Assembly (NCBI GenBank): GCA_002011395.1
Contig: MTNG01000069.1
Coordinates: 1 to 21,287, forward strand
Direction of reading: 5' to 3'
From: Candidatus Aciduliprofundum sp. JdFR-45
GTDB lineage: Archaea > Thermoplasmatota > Thermoplasmata > Thermoplasmatales > JdFR-45
Length of the DNA: 21,287 bases
The notes under the pieces are model-generated. The model had not been told where the DNA came from and made no database searches. It saw only the letters and a program-made list of their open reading frames with translations. The first letter of the stretch is position 1; every line of letters starts with the position of its first letter. Of this stretch, positions 14,307 to 20,580 are shown one piece after another. The translations under genes and the position numbers were made by a program.

Positions 14307-14460
14307 AGAGCTCACCGTGAAGCTAGAGGTACGCGTGGGCAACGAGGTGAAGCGCGAGACGTGGCGGCGCTATGCCCGCGCGTACCCTCCCCTTTCTGAG
14401 ATTTTTTCTGTTTTGAAGGCCGAGATTGAAAGAACGTTACCGTTTCTCAAGAAGAGATAA
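14284..14460 (+). CDS. small basic protein of unknown function
   Basis: 58 residues from GTG 14284, chosen because GGGAGGCGGTG lies a few bases upstream; longer in-frame starts would overlap further into the previous peptide. The sequence GRKANNEELTVKLEVRVGNEVKRETWRRYARAYPPLSEIFSVLKAEIERTLPFLKKR has a strand-like first half and a helical basic second half. No family recognised. The next gene's Shine-Dalgarno GGAGGTGAT starts immediately after the stop codon. Confidence 0.55.
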   Translation: MGRKANNEELTVKLEVRVGNEVKRETWRRYARAYPPLSEIFSVLKAEIERTLPFLKKR

Positions 14461-14475
14461 GGAGGTGATGATGTC

Positions 14476-14838
14476 GTGGCAGAAGAAGAAAAGAATGAGG
14501 AAAAGCTGGATCCTGAGGATGAGAGGATACTGCGCATCCTCCAGAAGTGGGAGGAGGAGAAGGAGCGGAGGCGCAGGGAGCAGGAGGAACGCAGGAATCT
14601 GATAGATGAGCTGAAGCGCAGGCTCAACATACGTGACGACAAGGCGAACGTGCTGGAGAGGATGACGACGAAGCAGCTCAGGGCGGTGCTGGAATTCCTT
14701 GACCGTGTGGGATACATCCCGGCGAGGACCCCGCCGCTCGCGGTGTTCTACGAGAAGGTGAGGCGTTCCTGGCCCGTCTTCGTCGTTGCGGGTGTGATCA
14801 TAGTGATAGCCCTCGCGGTCCGCACCCTGACGGGGTGA
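14476..14838 (+). CDS. coiled-coil, tail-anchored membrane protein
   Basis: 120 residues from GTG 14476, behind GGAGGTGATG. Residues about 1-60 form a very charged helix (EDERILRILQKWEEEKERRRREQEERRNLIDELKRRL), followed by a short globular helix pair (VLERMTTKQLRAVLEFLDRVGYIP) and one C-terminal membrane helix (about 96-116, WPVFVVAGVIIVIALAVRTL). The soluble part would face the cytoplasm or particle interior, where it could link the membrane to the basic proteins or genome. No family recognised. Confidence 0.65.
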   Translation: MAEEEKNEEKLDPEDERILRILQKWEEEKERRRREQEERRNLIDELKRRLNIRDDKANVLERMTTKQLRAVLEFLDRVGYIPARTPPLAVFYEKVRRSWPVFVVAGVIIVIALAVRTLTG

Positions 14839-14845
14839 TGCCGCC

Positions 14846-15475
14846 GTGCTGAAGAGGCTCCGCGACGTGCTCCGTCCCAGCGCCGAACACCGCCCTCATC
14901 CCCCCTCCGCCCTCTTCATCATTTTCACGGTCATCATCGTACTCTTTGCGCTGAACGTGGCCCTCCTCCTACCCCCGCAGCTCTCCGCCCTCCTTTACGA
15001 GCTTGAGCTCATGCTGCTACAGCATCTGAACTACCCCGTGCTTCTACACAGGTGGGAGCTGTACCTGCTACTGCTGATCTTCGCCGCCGGCGGCTACTGG
15101 TTCTTTCCCACCGTGTACGTGCCGCACTCCAAGCGCCTGTTCTGGTACTGGTGGACCTGGACCGAGGGTGAGATGAGATATTTCAAGCTGTTCAGCGGCT
15201 ACATCCTTGCGGTCCACCGCACGTGGGTTGCCAAGCGACGGCTGAGATACACAATCTACGCCCCCGTGAACGTCCTGCCTCAGGGCAATTACATAGTGCT
15301 GCAGACCTCGCAGCTGGAAGTGACGAAGGTCCTGATGTGGAAGAGGCTCGCCGAGACGCTGATGGAGGAGAACCGGCGGCTCCACGAGGAGAACGCGAGG
15401 AAGCGCACGACGCTGGAGTTCCAGGAGGTCGTAACCCTGCTGCGCCAGGGGCAGCAGGGGGGTGGTGAGCGGTGA
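14846..15475 (+). CDS. two-helix membrane protein with cytoplasmic coiled-coil tail
   Basis: 209 residues from GTG 14846, after GGGGTGATG. Two membrane segments lie near the N-terminus (about 23-44 ALFIIFTVIIVLFALNVALLL and 72-90 LYLLLLIFAAGGYWFFP). A largely soluble region follows with a Trp-rich patch FWYWWTWTEG, strands, and a C-terminal helix rich in Glu/Arg (LAETLMEENRRLHEENARKR) before a Gln/Gly end. I recognise no family. The stop codon overlaps the start of the next gene and lies inside a perfect palindrome, so translation of the two genes may be coupled. Confidence 0.65.
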   Translation: MLKRLRDVLRPSAEHRPHPPSALFIIFTVIIVLFALNVALLLPPQLSALLYELELMLLQHLNYPVLLHRWELYLLLLIFAAGGYWFFPTVYVPHSKRLFWYWWTWTEGEMRYFKLFSGYILAVHRTWVAKRRLRYTIYAPVNVLPQGNYIVLQTSQLEVTKVLMWKRLAETLMEENRRLHEENARKRTTLEFQEVVTLLRQGQQGGGER

Positions 15476-16299
15476 TTATTCGCCGGCGAATAATCGTCCT
15501 CGCCCTCCTCCTCGCCCCCATCTTTATGTCCTCTGCGCTGGCTGCAGGGGACGACTTCGTCGTGTTCCGGGCGGAGATAAGCCCGCTGTACATTGAGAAC
15601 GCATCCGCCCCCGTGAGGGTCCTCGCCATTCCCTGGCAGGACAACAAACCGACGTCCGGACAGCTCACCGTGAGGTGGGAGGTCAGGGGGCTTAACGTGA
15701 ACTACTCCGCGTCCGGAGAGCTCGCCGTGAGAGCCGGGAAGTCAACTATTCTGTACCTTCCGCCCATGCGTACGGGGCACTACTCCGTGAAGCTCTGGGC
15801 CGAGTGGAATGGGGTGAAGTCCTGGCCGGTGGATCAGGACTTCGGGGTATCTCCCGCCCCCGTTCCCTACACCCTCAGCATTTCCCAGGACGGCAGCACC
15901 ATCACGTTCAGGTCCCTCATGCTCAACGAAACGGGCGAGCCGGATCCGGATTTTCCCTTCAGGCTGGAGATATACGTCTACCAGACCGGGGCGGGGGAGG
16001 CGCTCGTGGCCGCGTACGAGGGTATAACGAACCTCACGCTTGAGGTCCCGGATGAGTGGCGCGTCGGCATTCTCATCGTTGATGTGATAGACGTCTTCGG
16101 CTGGAGGAACGGGATGGGCATAGACCTCTCCGCGTTCAGGTTCTCGGGTACGCCCCTGATGTACGATTATCAGTACGAGGTACGCGAGCCCTTCGCATCG
16201 CGACAGATATGGTACGTCGGCGGGGCCTTTGCCCTAATCCTCGTGATGTACGTCCTTGCCCTGAGGGTGAGAAGGAGGGAGGAGTATGGCTACAGGTGA
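15472..16299 (+). CDS. secreted beta-rich protein with C-terminal anchor
   Basis: 275 residues from GTG 15472. A signal peptide is clear (about 1-25, RRRIIVLALLLAPIFMSSALAAG), followed by an ectodomain of beta-strands resembling two immunoglobulin-like units (about 30-125 and 130-235, with patterns such as LTVRWEVRGLNVNYSASGELAV and HYSVKLWAEWNGVKSWPV). A membrane helix (about 245-263, YVGGAFALILVMYVLAL) and a basic tail RVRRREE end it. It fits an exposed membrane-anchored component. No defined family recognised. A 22-bp palindrome overlaps its start. Confidence 0.7.
   Translation: MIIRRRIIVLALLLAPIFMSSALAAGDDFVVFRAEISPLYIENASAPVRVLAIPWQDNKPTSGQLTVRWEVRGLNVNYSASGELAVRAGKSTILYLPPMRTGHYSVKLWAEWNGVKSWPVDQDFGVSPAPVPYTLSISQDGSTITFRSLMLNETGEPDPDFPFRLEIYVYQTGAGEALVAAYEGITNLTLEVPDEWRVGILIVDVIDVFGWRNGMGIDLSAFRFSGTPLMYDYQYEVREPFASRQIWYVGGAFALILVMYVLALRVRRREEYGYR
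15474..15495. promoter_or_regulatory. 22-bp perfect palindrome at a stop/start junction
   Basis: GATTATTCGCC (15474-15484) is followed without gap by its exact reverse complement. The palindrome contains most of the TGA of the upstream gene and the third base of the GTG start at 15472. In RNA, the arms give a 9-bp stem with a CCGG loop, extendable by G-U pairs over the start codon. It could hide the start unless ribosomes arrive from upstream, or be a DNA operator. Confidence 0.7.
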
Positions 16300-16642
16300 G
16301 AGCCGCGGCTCGGTTTTCCAAGAATGGCACCGCAGTCAGCTTGATAGACACGTCCAGATTATTGATATGCTTATAGATTCTCTGAAACGCACCCCGATGT
16401 ATCCCTTTTACATCACCCGGGAAGACCAGCGCATCCTGCAGGAGCTAGCCACGGCCTTCTCTGTTGATCTGTCCAACTACGAACTCTCAGACCCGGATGA
16501 TTTCTACAGGGCCCGCGGAGAGATCATAGCGAAGATTGTGAGCAAGATAGAGAACGACCTGCGTCCGGAAGACCCGTACGTTTCACTCCTGAAAGAGCTG
16601 AGGGAGGAGGACGTGAGGCAGATGGAGGGTGAGAGGGCATGA
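16286..16642 (+). CDS. soluble helical protein upstream of the ATPase
   Basis: 118 residues from ATG 16286, with GGAGGGAGGAG directly upstream. It is mainly helical and charged: QLDRHVQIIDMLIDSLKRTPMYPFYITREDQRILQELATAFSVDL, then FYRARGEIIAKIVSKIENDLRPEDPYVSLLKELREEDVRQME. No motif or family recognised. Its stop overlaps the start of the ATPase gene (ATGA), so it may be an ATPase partner or adaptor, inferred only from coupling. Confidence 0.65.
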   Translation: MATGESRGSVFQEWHRSQLDRHVQIIDMLIDSLKRTPMYPFYITREDQRILQELATAFSVDLSNYELSDPDDFYRARGEIIAKIVSKIENDLRPEDPYVSLLKELREEDVRQMEGERA

Positions 16643-17718
16643 GCTACACGTATATCTCGCAGAAATTCAGAGAATACGACTTTTGGCTGAGGGAAAGCCG
16701 CATCCTCCCCGAAGACCTCCCACGGAAGATCCGAGACACGATCATCGCGATAGAGGAGGGCTACCGCGCGGGATTCCTTGAAAGAAGGAAGGCGGTTGTC
16801 TTGGCAACTATTCTAAAGGAACGTTTTGGCTACCCGTACAGGGTTGTGAGCGATAGACACATCGTGATTATCCCCCGCTCCCACCGGGAACTCATGAGGG
16901 CGTTTCTGATGTATCCCCAGCTCATCGCGCTGATAGGCAACAGGCACGCCGGGAAAACCATCACGGCATGGACCATCGCCTTGGAGGCTCTTCAGAAGAA
17001 ACCGGAGATGCGGCTCTACGTCTACGGAGACGTGGACGGGCTGGGGGAGCAGGTCATGAAGATGCGCCCGGAGCTGGAGGACAGGATAATCGTCAAGGAG
17101 GATTACAGGCTCCCGCCCCTTGACGGACGGGAGAAGATAGTGATATACAACGAGCTGAGCGAGTCGCTCATCTCCAAGCGCGCCCTCTCATCCGCGAACC
17201 TTGAGCTGAACCTTCAGGCCCTTCGTTCCAGACACTTGAACACGTGGGTAATCTACAACGTGATACGGTTCTCATCCCTGGAGAGCGTTCTCAGAGAAAC
17301 TGCAGACATAAAGATGTTCAAGTGGCTATCTCCGGAGCTGGTGAACAACGCGATGATGAACCTCCCGAAGGGCTGGGCCGAGATTCTGAAGGTGACAACG
17401 AAGCTCTCAAGGAACGAGGGGCTAGTCATCGCTCCCGTCCAGGGCAAGGGAGTTAAGATCTTCCTGCACGAGACGAACCCGCCGGCCTGGCTCCTTGAGG
17501 CGCACCGCCGGGCGAAGAAGGACAGCAAGCTCATGATGGTCAAGAGCGAGCGGAAGAGGTACGTGCTGCAGCGCATAGGCGAGCTGTACGAGAAGGGCCT
17601 GAGCACGAAGGAGATAAAGATGATCCTGGAAAACGAGGGCATAAATCTGAGCGAGAGGAGCATACGCATGAAGCGTAAGCAGTGGGAGGAGCTCGTGAGT
17701 CTGGAAAAAAATAAATAG
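16639..17718 (+). CDS. P-loop ATPase with C-terminal HTH (packaging/assembly candidate)
   Basis: 359 residues. Walker A is GNRHAGKT at 100-107 after the strand LIALI. The strand REKIVIYNELSE (164-175) sits where Walker B is expected but has Asn-Glu instead of Asp-Glu. A later strand RHLNTWVIYNVIRF may be the sensor segment. The layout, an N-terminal helical region followed by one RecA-like core, recalls FtsK/HerA-type or Zot-like assembly ATPases of membrane-containing viruses. The C-terminus (about 312-350, YEKGLSTKEIKMILENEGINLSERSIRMKRKQ) resembles a helix-turn-helix. No transmembrane segment is seen. It is the last gene of the late operon. Confidence 0.7.
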   Translation: MSYTYISQKFREYDFWLRESRILPEDLPRKIRDTIIAIEEGYRAGFLERRKAVVLATILKERFGYPYRVVSDRHIVIIPRSHRELMRAFLMYPQLIALIGNRHAGKTITAWTIALEALQKKPEMRLYVYGDVDGLGEQVMKMRPELEDRIIVKEDYRLPPLDGREKIVIYNELSESLISKRALSSANLELNLQALRSRHLNTWVIYNVIRFSSLESVLRETADIKMFKWLSPELVNNAMMNLPKGWAEILKVTTKLSRNEGLVIAPVQGKGVKIFLHETNPPAWLLEAHRRAKKDSKLMMVKSERKRYVLQRIGELYEKGLSTKEIKMILENEGINLSERSIRMKRKQWEELVSLEKNK

Positions 17719-17737
17719 GACAGGAGGTGATGGATAT

Positions 17738-17935
17738 ATGGAGAGTAAAGATAGAGGAGGATTAGGATGGAAGATAGGGACCGTAGGACTGATAATATTC
17801 CTGATAGCAATTACCAACGCCGTTGGATACATAGGGAATGCGCTGACGGATCCGGACAATCAATGGATATGGTGGGCGATAACCGCGATTGTGGTCATCA
17901 TAACCGGAATTGTGGAATCTATGGAGAGGAGGTAG
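17738..17935 (+). CDS. two-helix membrane protein
   Basis: 65 residues from ATG 17738, with AGGAGGTGATG upstream. Helices lie at about 12-34 (IGTVGLIIFLIAITNAVGYIG) and 42-60 (QWIWWAITAIVVIITGIVES). The loop between them is acidic (LTDPDNQ). No family recognised. It resembles the other two-helix proteins of the operon and precedes a 28-residue membrane peptide by only 5 nt. Confidence 0.6.
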   Translation: MESKDRGGLGWKIGTVGLIIFLIAITNAVGYIGNALTDPDNQWIWWAITAIVVIITGIVESMERR

Positions 17936-17940
17936 AGGAG

Positions 17941-18027
17941 ATGAACGGGAATAAAATCTTAGGCGGCATCCTCCTGGCCATCGGCATATTCGCGGCTATA
18001 ATGGCGTTTCTGACTTATCCTTGGTGA
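17941..18027 (+). CDS. 28-residue single-helix membrane peptide
   Basis: ATG 17941 has GAGGAGGTAGAGGAG upstream and encodes NGNKILGGILLAIGIFAAIMAFLTYPW, one hydrophobic helix with a Lys near the start. Good ribosome-binding site, close spacing to both neighbours and a clean membrane helix argue that it is real. It could be a small assembly, holin-like or regulatory membrane peptide; none of these can be shown from sequence. Confidence 0.5.
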   Translation: MNGNKILGGILLAIGIFAAIMAFLTYPW

Positions 18028-18028
18028 T

Positions 18029-18619
18029 ATGAGGGCAATAATCTACGCACGGGTCAGCACGGAGGAGCAGCGCCTGTTTGGCTATTCCTTAGACGCGCAG
18101 ATAAAAGTATGCCGGGAGTACTGCGAGCGCAGGGGCTGGGATGTCGTGCTGGTATACAGGGAAGCGGTGTCGTCCAAGAAAGAGGATAAGAGGACGGAGT
18201 TCCAGCGTGCCATCACCTTTCTGAAGGAGGGCGGGGCGGATGTCCTCGTCGCCTGGAAACTGGACCGCATCAGCCGCTCTAACTTTGAGTTCCAGAAGCT
18301 GCTCAGAGAGGTAGGCTACAAGTTCGCGACTGTCCAGGATAACCTTGACCTCACAGATGAGAACAAGAAGCTTGAGGCGGACATTCGGATCGCGTTTGCT
18401 GAGGAGGAGAGGAGAAACATCTCCATACGTACGAAACTTGGACTTGAGAGGGCACGGGCACAGGGAAAACGCATAGGGCGCCCCCCGAAGATTCCCGACG
18501 AGGTGAAAAAGAAGATCATCCATCTGAGAAAGAGGGGCTTTACATACAGGGAGATAGCGGAGAGGACAGGGGTGAAGGAGAACACGGTCAAAACTATATG
18601 CTACCGTGCCGGGGTGTGA
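18029..18619 (+). CDS. small serine recombinase (resolvase/invertase type)
   Basis: 196 residues. The catalytic domain carries the Ser nucleophile at residue 10 in YARVSTEEQ, with Arg8; the conserved KLDRISRS (77-84) supplies Arg80 and Arg83; the long helix lies near 110-145. A C-terminal helix-turn-helix follows after GRPPKI (about 163-196, TYREIAERTGVKENTVKTIC). Length fits the resolvase/invertase group rather than large serine integrases or IS607 TnpA, which has its HTH at the N-terminus. It starts one base after the previous stop. Likely roles are resolution, inversion or integration of the element. A dyad with a 2-bp centre lies 40 bp downstream. Confidence 0.92.
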   Translation: MRAIIYARVSTEEQRLFGYSLDAQIKVCREYCERRGWDVVLVYREAVSSKKEDKRTEFQRAITFLKEGGADVLVAWKLDRISRSNFEFQKLLREVGYKFATVQDNLDLTDENKKLEADIRIAFAEEERRNISIRTKLGLERARAQGKRIGRPPKIPDEVKKKIIHLRKRGFTYREIAERTGVKENTVKTICYRAGV

Positions 18620-18659
18620 GCTTTGAGAAAAAAATTTCCGCCCTTTTTCCGGGGGTTAA

Positions 18660-18683
18660 GTTTCAAAAGGCACCTTTTGAAAC
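18660..18683. repeat. dyad with 2-bp centre, candidate recombinase crossover site
   Basis: GTTTCAAAAGG, the dinucleotide CA, then the exact inverse CCTTTTGAAAC. It lies 40 bp after the serine recombinase stop codon. Serine recombinases cut around a central dinucleotide flanked by inverted half-sites of about this length (as in Hin and Gin sites), so the geometry fits. No T-tract follows, so it is unlikely to be an ordinary terminator. No second copy was found in the window. Confidence 0.5.
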
Positions 18684-18793
18684 CCAACATGTGATGAGAA
18701 ACTTCGTAAATATCGGAAGCGGTGAAACCTCTACCCCCGCCTCCACCCGGCATCCATCTCGCAAAGATGCCTTGAGGCATGTAATATGTATCT

Positions 18794-18803
18794 GTATATA
18801 TAG
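18794..18803 (+). promoter_or_regulatory. TATA-like box in the gene-free region
   Basis: GTATATATAG stands out in a mixed sequence. Transcription would begin near 18825, about 45 nt before the large fold at 18871, with no protein gene downstream on this strand until 20145. Confidence 0.4.
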
Positions 18804-18870
18804 GGTAGAGATGTGACTCTATAGACCTCAATAGGCAATCCTTAAACCCTCTTTTGGTATTCACCCAAAC

Positions 18871-18942
18871 GCTCAGGATGACGCCCCCACCTCGATCCCC
18901 CCTGAGGAGGGGGTTAGCCCCGCCCCCTCCTCTATCCTGAGC
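18871..18942 (+). ncRNA. candidate structured RNA
   Basis: GCTCAGGAT (18871-18879) pairs perfectly with ATCCTGAGC (18934-18942), enclosing a perfect 10-bp stem GAGGAGGGGG/CCCCCTCCTC (18904-18913 with 18923-18932). The inner stem abuts the outer one on the 3' side with a single base between, leaving a C-rich internal strand of 24 nt on the 5' side. The T/A-rich ATTTTAATAAA follows. No known RNA family recognised. A role at DNA level, such as an origin hairpin, is equally possible; strand is assumed from the TATA-like box. Confidence 0.35.
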
Positions 18943-19025
18943 ATTTTAATAAAGTGAGAATATTGCCGGGATTTGACCCCGGCCAAATCACGGAATTATT
19001 AAAATGTAATTTAATAAAATTCTTA

Positions 19026-19052
19026 TTTGGCGCAGATTAAATCTGCGCCAAA
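19026..19052. repeat. 27-bp palindrome with 13-bp arms
   Basis: TTTGGCGCAGATT and its exact inverse AATCTGCGCCAAA around a single A. The arms are followed by an A-rich stretch on the plus strand, hence a T-rich stretch on the minus strand. It could be a terminator for minus-strand transcripts coming from 19211, a protein-binding site, or part of an origin. Confidence 0.55.
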
Positions 19053-19076
19053 AATCAAAAATATAAAAATCCGTCC

Positions 19077-19100
19077 ATATCCGGGCTATAGTCCGGATAT
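19077..19100. repeat. short inverted repeat
   Basis: ATATCCGG (19077-19084) and CCGGATAT (19093-19100) with an 8-nt spacer; one bulged base allows two more outer pairs. It lies 25 bp from the 27-bp palindrome, downstream of the minus-strand gene at 19211. Confidence 0.5.
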
Positions 19101-19210
19101 TGGATGACACAAATAAAAAAGGCAGGGAGGGGCGCTATCGTGAGGATGGCCGCCCCCCGCGTGCGGGAGCGTGGGAGGCAGCCGGTATCCCGTGGGAGGG
19201 AATCTATCGT

Positions 19211-19975
19211 TTAGGCCTCCTCTTTCTGGAGTTCGTAGTCATGCAGAATTATCAACGCCCCGAAGATGTACATCGTCAGGTATATCGCGGTGAAGGCAAG
19301 GATAATACCAAGATCCGCACCTCCGCCTCCACCCCCTCCGCCGGTGTCAGATCCACCGGATGCGAGCAAATAAAGCGTATACAGAACAATCGTTATGAAC
19401 GCGTAGAATGTTGATAGAGCCTCAAGGCTCACCACGAATACACAGCTCACCACAGCCTGGAGGTGCTTCTTACTTTGTAAGGCCACATACCCGGCGAATA
19501 TCAGCGCCATCACCATCATAAGAAGCTTCAGAACGCCGAGGTATATTGAGAAGTACATCAGGGCGGCGAGTTCCCCGGGAAGATTTTCCATACTCCCGCC
19601 ACCACCTCCGGAGGCACTCATAATCATCATCGCGAGGTATGAGATGGCACCCACAAGGATAAAGATGAACCCTATGAATCCGTAGAAAGATATGTTCTTA
19701 CCTTTGCCATACTCAAGTTCCAGTATGTGTTTTGTATATGGTTTGGGTATGGTTGGATGCTCCGCAGCGGGCGCCGGGATGAATCTTCCCGGCTCCATGC
19801 CTCCGAATTTGGCCCCGCAGTAGGGACAGAGATTGGCATCAGCCGGCACCTCTTTCCCACATTTCGGGCATAGGGCCTTATCCGACTTTTCAAATTTTGT
19901 TCCGCAGTAGGGGCACAGAACAGCATCCGCTGGTATGCTCTTATGGCAATTCGGGCAAAGAGCCACCTCCACCAT
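19211..19975 (-). CDS. double zinc-ribbon multi-helix membrane protein
   Basis: 254 residues. Two zinc ribbons open the protein, with Cys pairs at 7/10 and 21/24 (CPNC, CPYC) and at 36/39 and 50/53 (CPKC, CPYC). A Pro-rich linker follows, then four to five hydrophobic helices from about residue 93 to the end, separated by unusual glycine runs (SGGGGGS and DTGGGGGGGGAD). The ATG at 19975 is set by GGAGGGTGG just upstream; an earlier ATG at 19993 is less likely. Zinc-ribbon membrane proteins of this style are frequent in archaea, with unknown function. It is transcribed alone, against the recombinase strand, from a TATA box near 20008. Confidence 0.75.
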   Translation of the reverse strand: MVEVALCPNCHKSIPADAVLCPYCGTKFEKSDKALCPKCGKEVPADANLCPYCGAKFGGMEPGRFIPAPAAEHPTIPKPYTKHILELEYGKGKNISFYGFIGFIFILVGAISYLAMMIMSASGGGGGSMENLPGELAALMYFSIYLGVLKLLMMVMALIFAGYVALQSKKHLQAVVSCVFVVSLEALSTFYAFITIVLYTLYLLASGGSDTGGGGGGGGADLGIILAFTAIYLTMYIFGALIILHDYELQKEEA

Positions 19976-20007
19976 GACCACCCTCCAGCACATTCATGGA
20001 TATGTGT

Positions 20008-20032
20008 CTATAAAATAATTGTGATACATCAC
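20008..20032 (-). promoter_or_regulatory. promoter and dyad of the zinc-ribbon gene
   Basis: On the minus strand TTATTTTATAGA (20008-20019) lies 33-44 nt upstream of the ATG at 19975. Immediately upstream is GTGAT-AC-ATCAC (20021-20032), a dyad placed to compete with TFB binding, hence a likely operator. Confidence 0.5.
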
Positions 20033-20144
20033 ATAAAATAACGGTTTACGTGTCGGGTATTATATAAACCTAATCCATACGCTTCCCACCACCCCCACAA
20101 ATCTTAAATCAGGTTGATGGCAATCTTGCCCCTCGGTGGATGAG

Positions 20145-20270
20145 ATGGAGGAGGATCCGCCTGTTGAAATAATAATGTCACGTCTTCATCCGGATACTCT
20201 CATTCTACGCAAAAAAGATCCAACGGTAAAGATAATTGTGAAAGTTGTCAGAACTCAATCTCAGCGATAA
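20145..20270 (+). CDS. possible 41-residue protein
   Basis: ATG 20145 after GGTGGATGAG encodes EEDPPVEIIMSRLHPDTLILRKKDPTVKIIVKVVRTQSQR. Alternating hydrophobic residues suggest a small beta structure. A TATTATATAAACC box at about 20056-20068 and CTTAAATC near 20103 could drive it. It overlaps the convergent RHH gene by 23 nt. No family recognised; it could be a toxin-like partner or a chance frame. Confidence 0.4.
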   Translation: MEEDPPVEIIMSRLHPDTLILRKKDPTVKIIVKVVRTQSQR

Positions 20271-20445
20271 GTTTCTCCAGCTCTTCTATCCGCCGGCGGA
20301 CGGCATCAATCACGAATTCAGATATGTTCCTGTAGCCCCATTCGGGGTGCTCTTTCAGAAGCTGTTCTATTTTGCTTGCCATACCTGCGGGAATTCCTAC
20401 ATTATGATAACGCGGTCTGGTCGCAAGTTTTTGTGATTCCTTCAT
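20248..20445 (-). CDS. ribbon-helix-helix regulator
   Basis: 65 residues: KESQKLATRPRYHNVGIPAGMASKIEQLLKEHPEWGYRNISEFVIDAVRRRIEELEKLIAEIEF. The basic strand RYHNVGIPAG is followed by two helices with the typical turn NISEFVIDAVRRRIEELEK, as in archaeal CopG/Arc-like proteins. It is divergent from a second RHH gene that shares the plan (ISEFVIDAVRRRIEEL versus VSEFVKDAVRRRLEEL). Likely an autoregulated repressor; a VapB-like antitoxin is possible, but no toxin gene is seen beside it. Confidence 0.8.
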   Translation of the reverse strand: MKESQKLATRPRYHNVGIPAGMASKIEQLLKEHPEWGYRNISEFVIDAVRRRIEELEKLIAEIEF

Positions 20446-20580
20446 GATACGTCCATGACATCTAACATATATTACAGTTTTTCAGAAACCTCGTTTTGAA
20501 CATATCATGATGATACAATAACCCATCATCAAAAAGTTGATATATGATGATGATATATCATAATATGTTGGTGGTGTCTC
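20446..20580. promoter_or_regulatory. divergent RHH promoter/operator region
   Basis: An A/T-rich 135-nt spacer. TGATATAT-GATGATG-ATATATCA (20538-20560) is a perfect 8-bp-arm dyad overlapping the TATA region of the right-hand gene. Related ATGATGATAC and CATGATAC sequences occur near 20506 and 20443, and CATCATC/GATGATG runs lie around 20523-20552. These repeated GATGAT/TATATCA elements look like RHH operators controlling both genes. Confidence 0.6.

Larger units (their letters stand above)
18620..19210. other. 591-nt gene-free region dense in inverted repeats
   Basis: No convincing reading frame on either strand: the short frames have no ribosome-binding site and unnatural composition. The region holds, in order, a dyad at 18660, a TATA-like box at 18794, a large fold at 18871-18942, GCCGGG/CCCGGC arms near 18965-18983, a 27-bp palindrome at 19026 and ATATCCGG/CCGGATAT arms at 19077-19100. 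It may combine attachment site, replication origin and a small RNA gene. Confidence 0.6.

Noticed and set aside
15223..15668. Alternative frames on both strands around 15223-15668
   Set aside because: They overlap two well-supported membrane protein genes and are Ala/Pro/Arg-rich shadows without motifs.
18598..18864. Short frames on both strands in the region behind the recombinase
   Set aside because: No ribosome-binding site, frames pass through the dyad at 18660 and have unnatural composition.
6075..18980. TTTGACCCC shared by the tRNA-proximal end (6075) and the gene-free region (18972) as att cores
   Set aside because: Only nine bases match exactly; such a repeat is expected by chance in 21 kb, and the flanks do not align.
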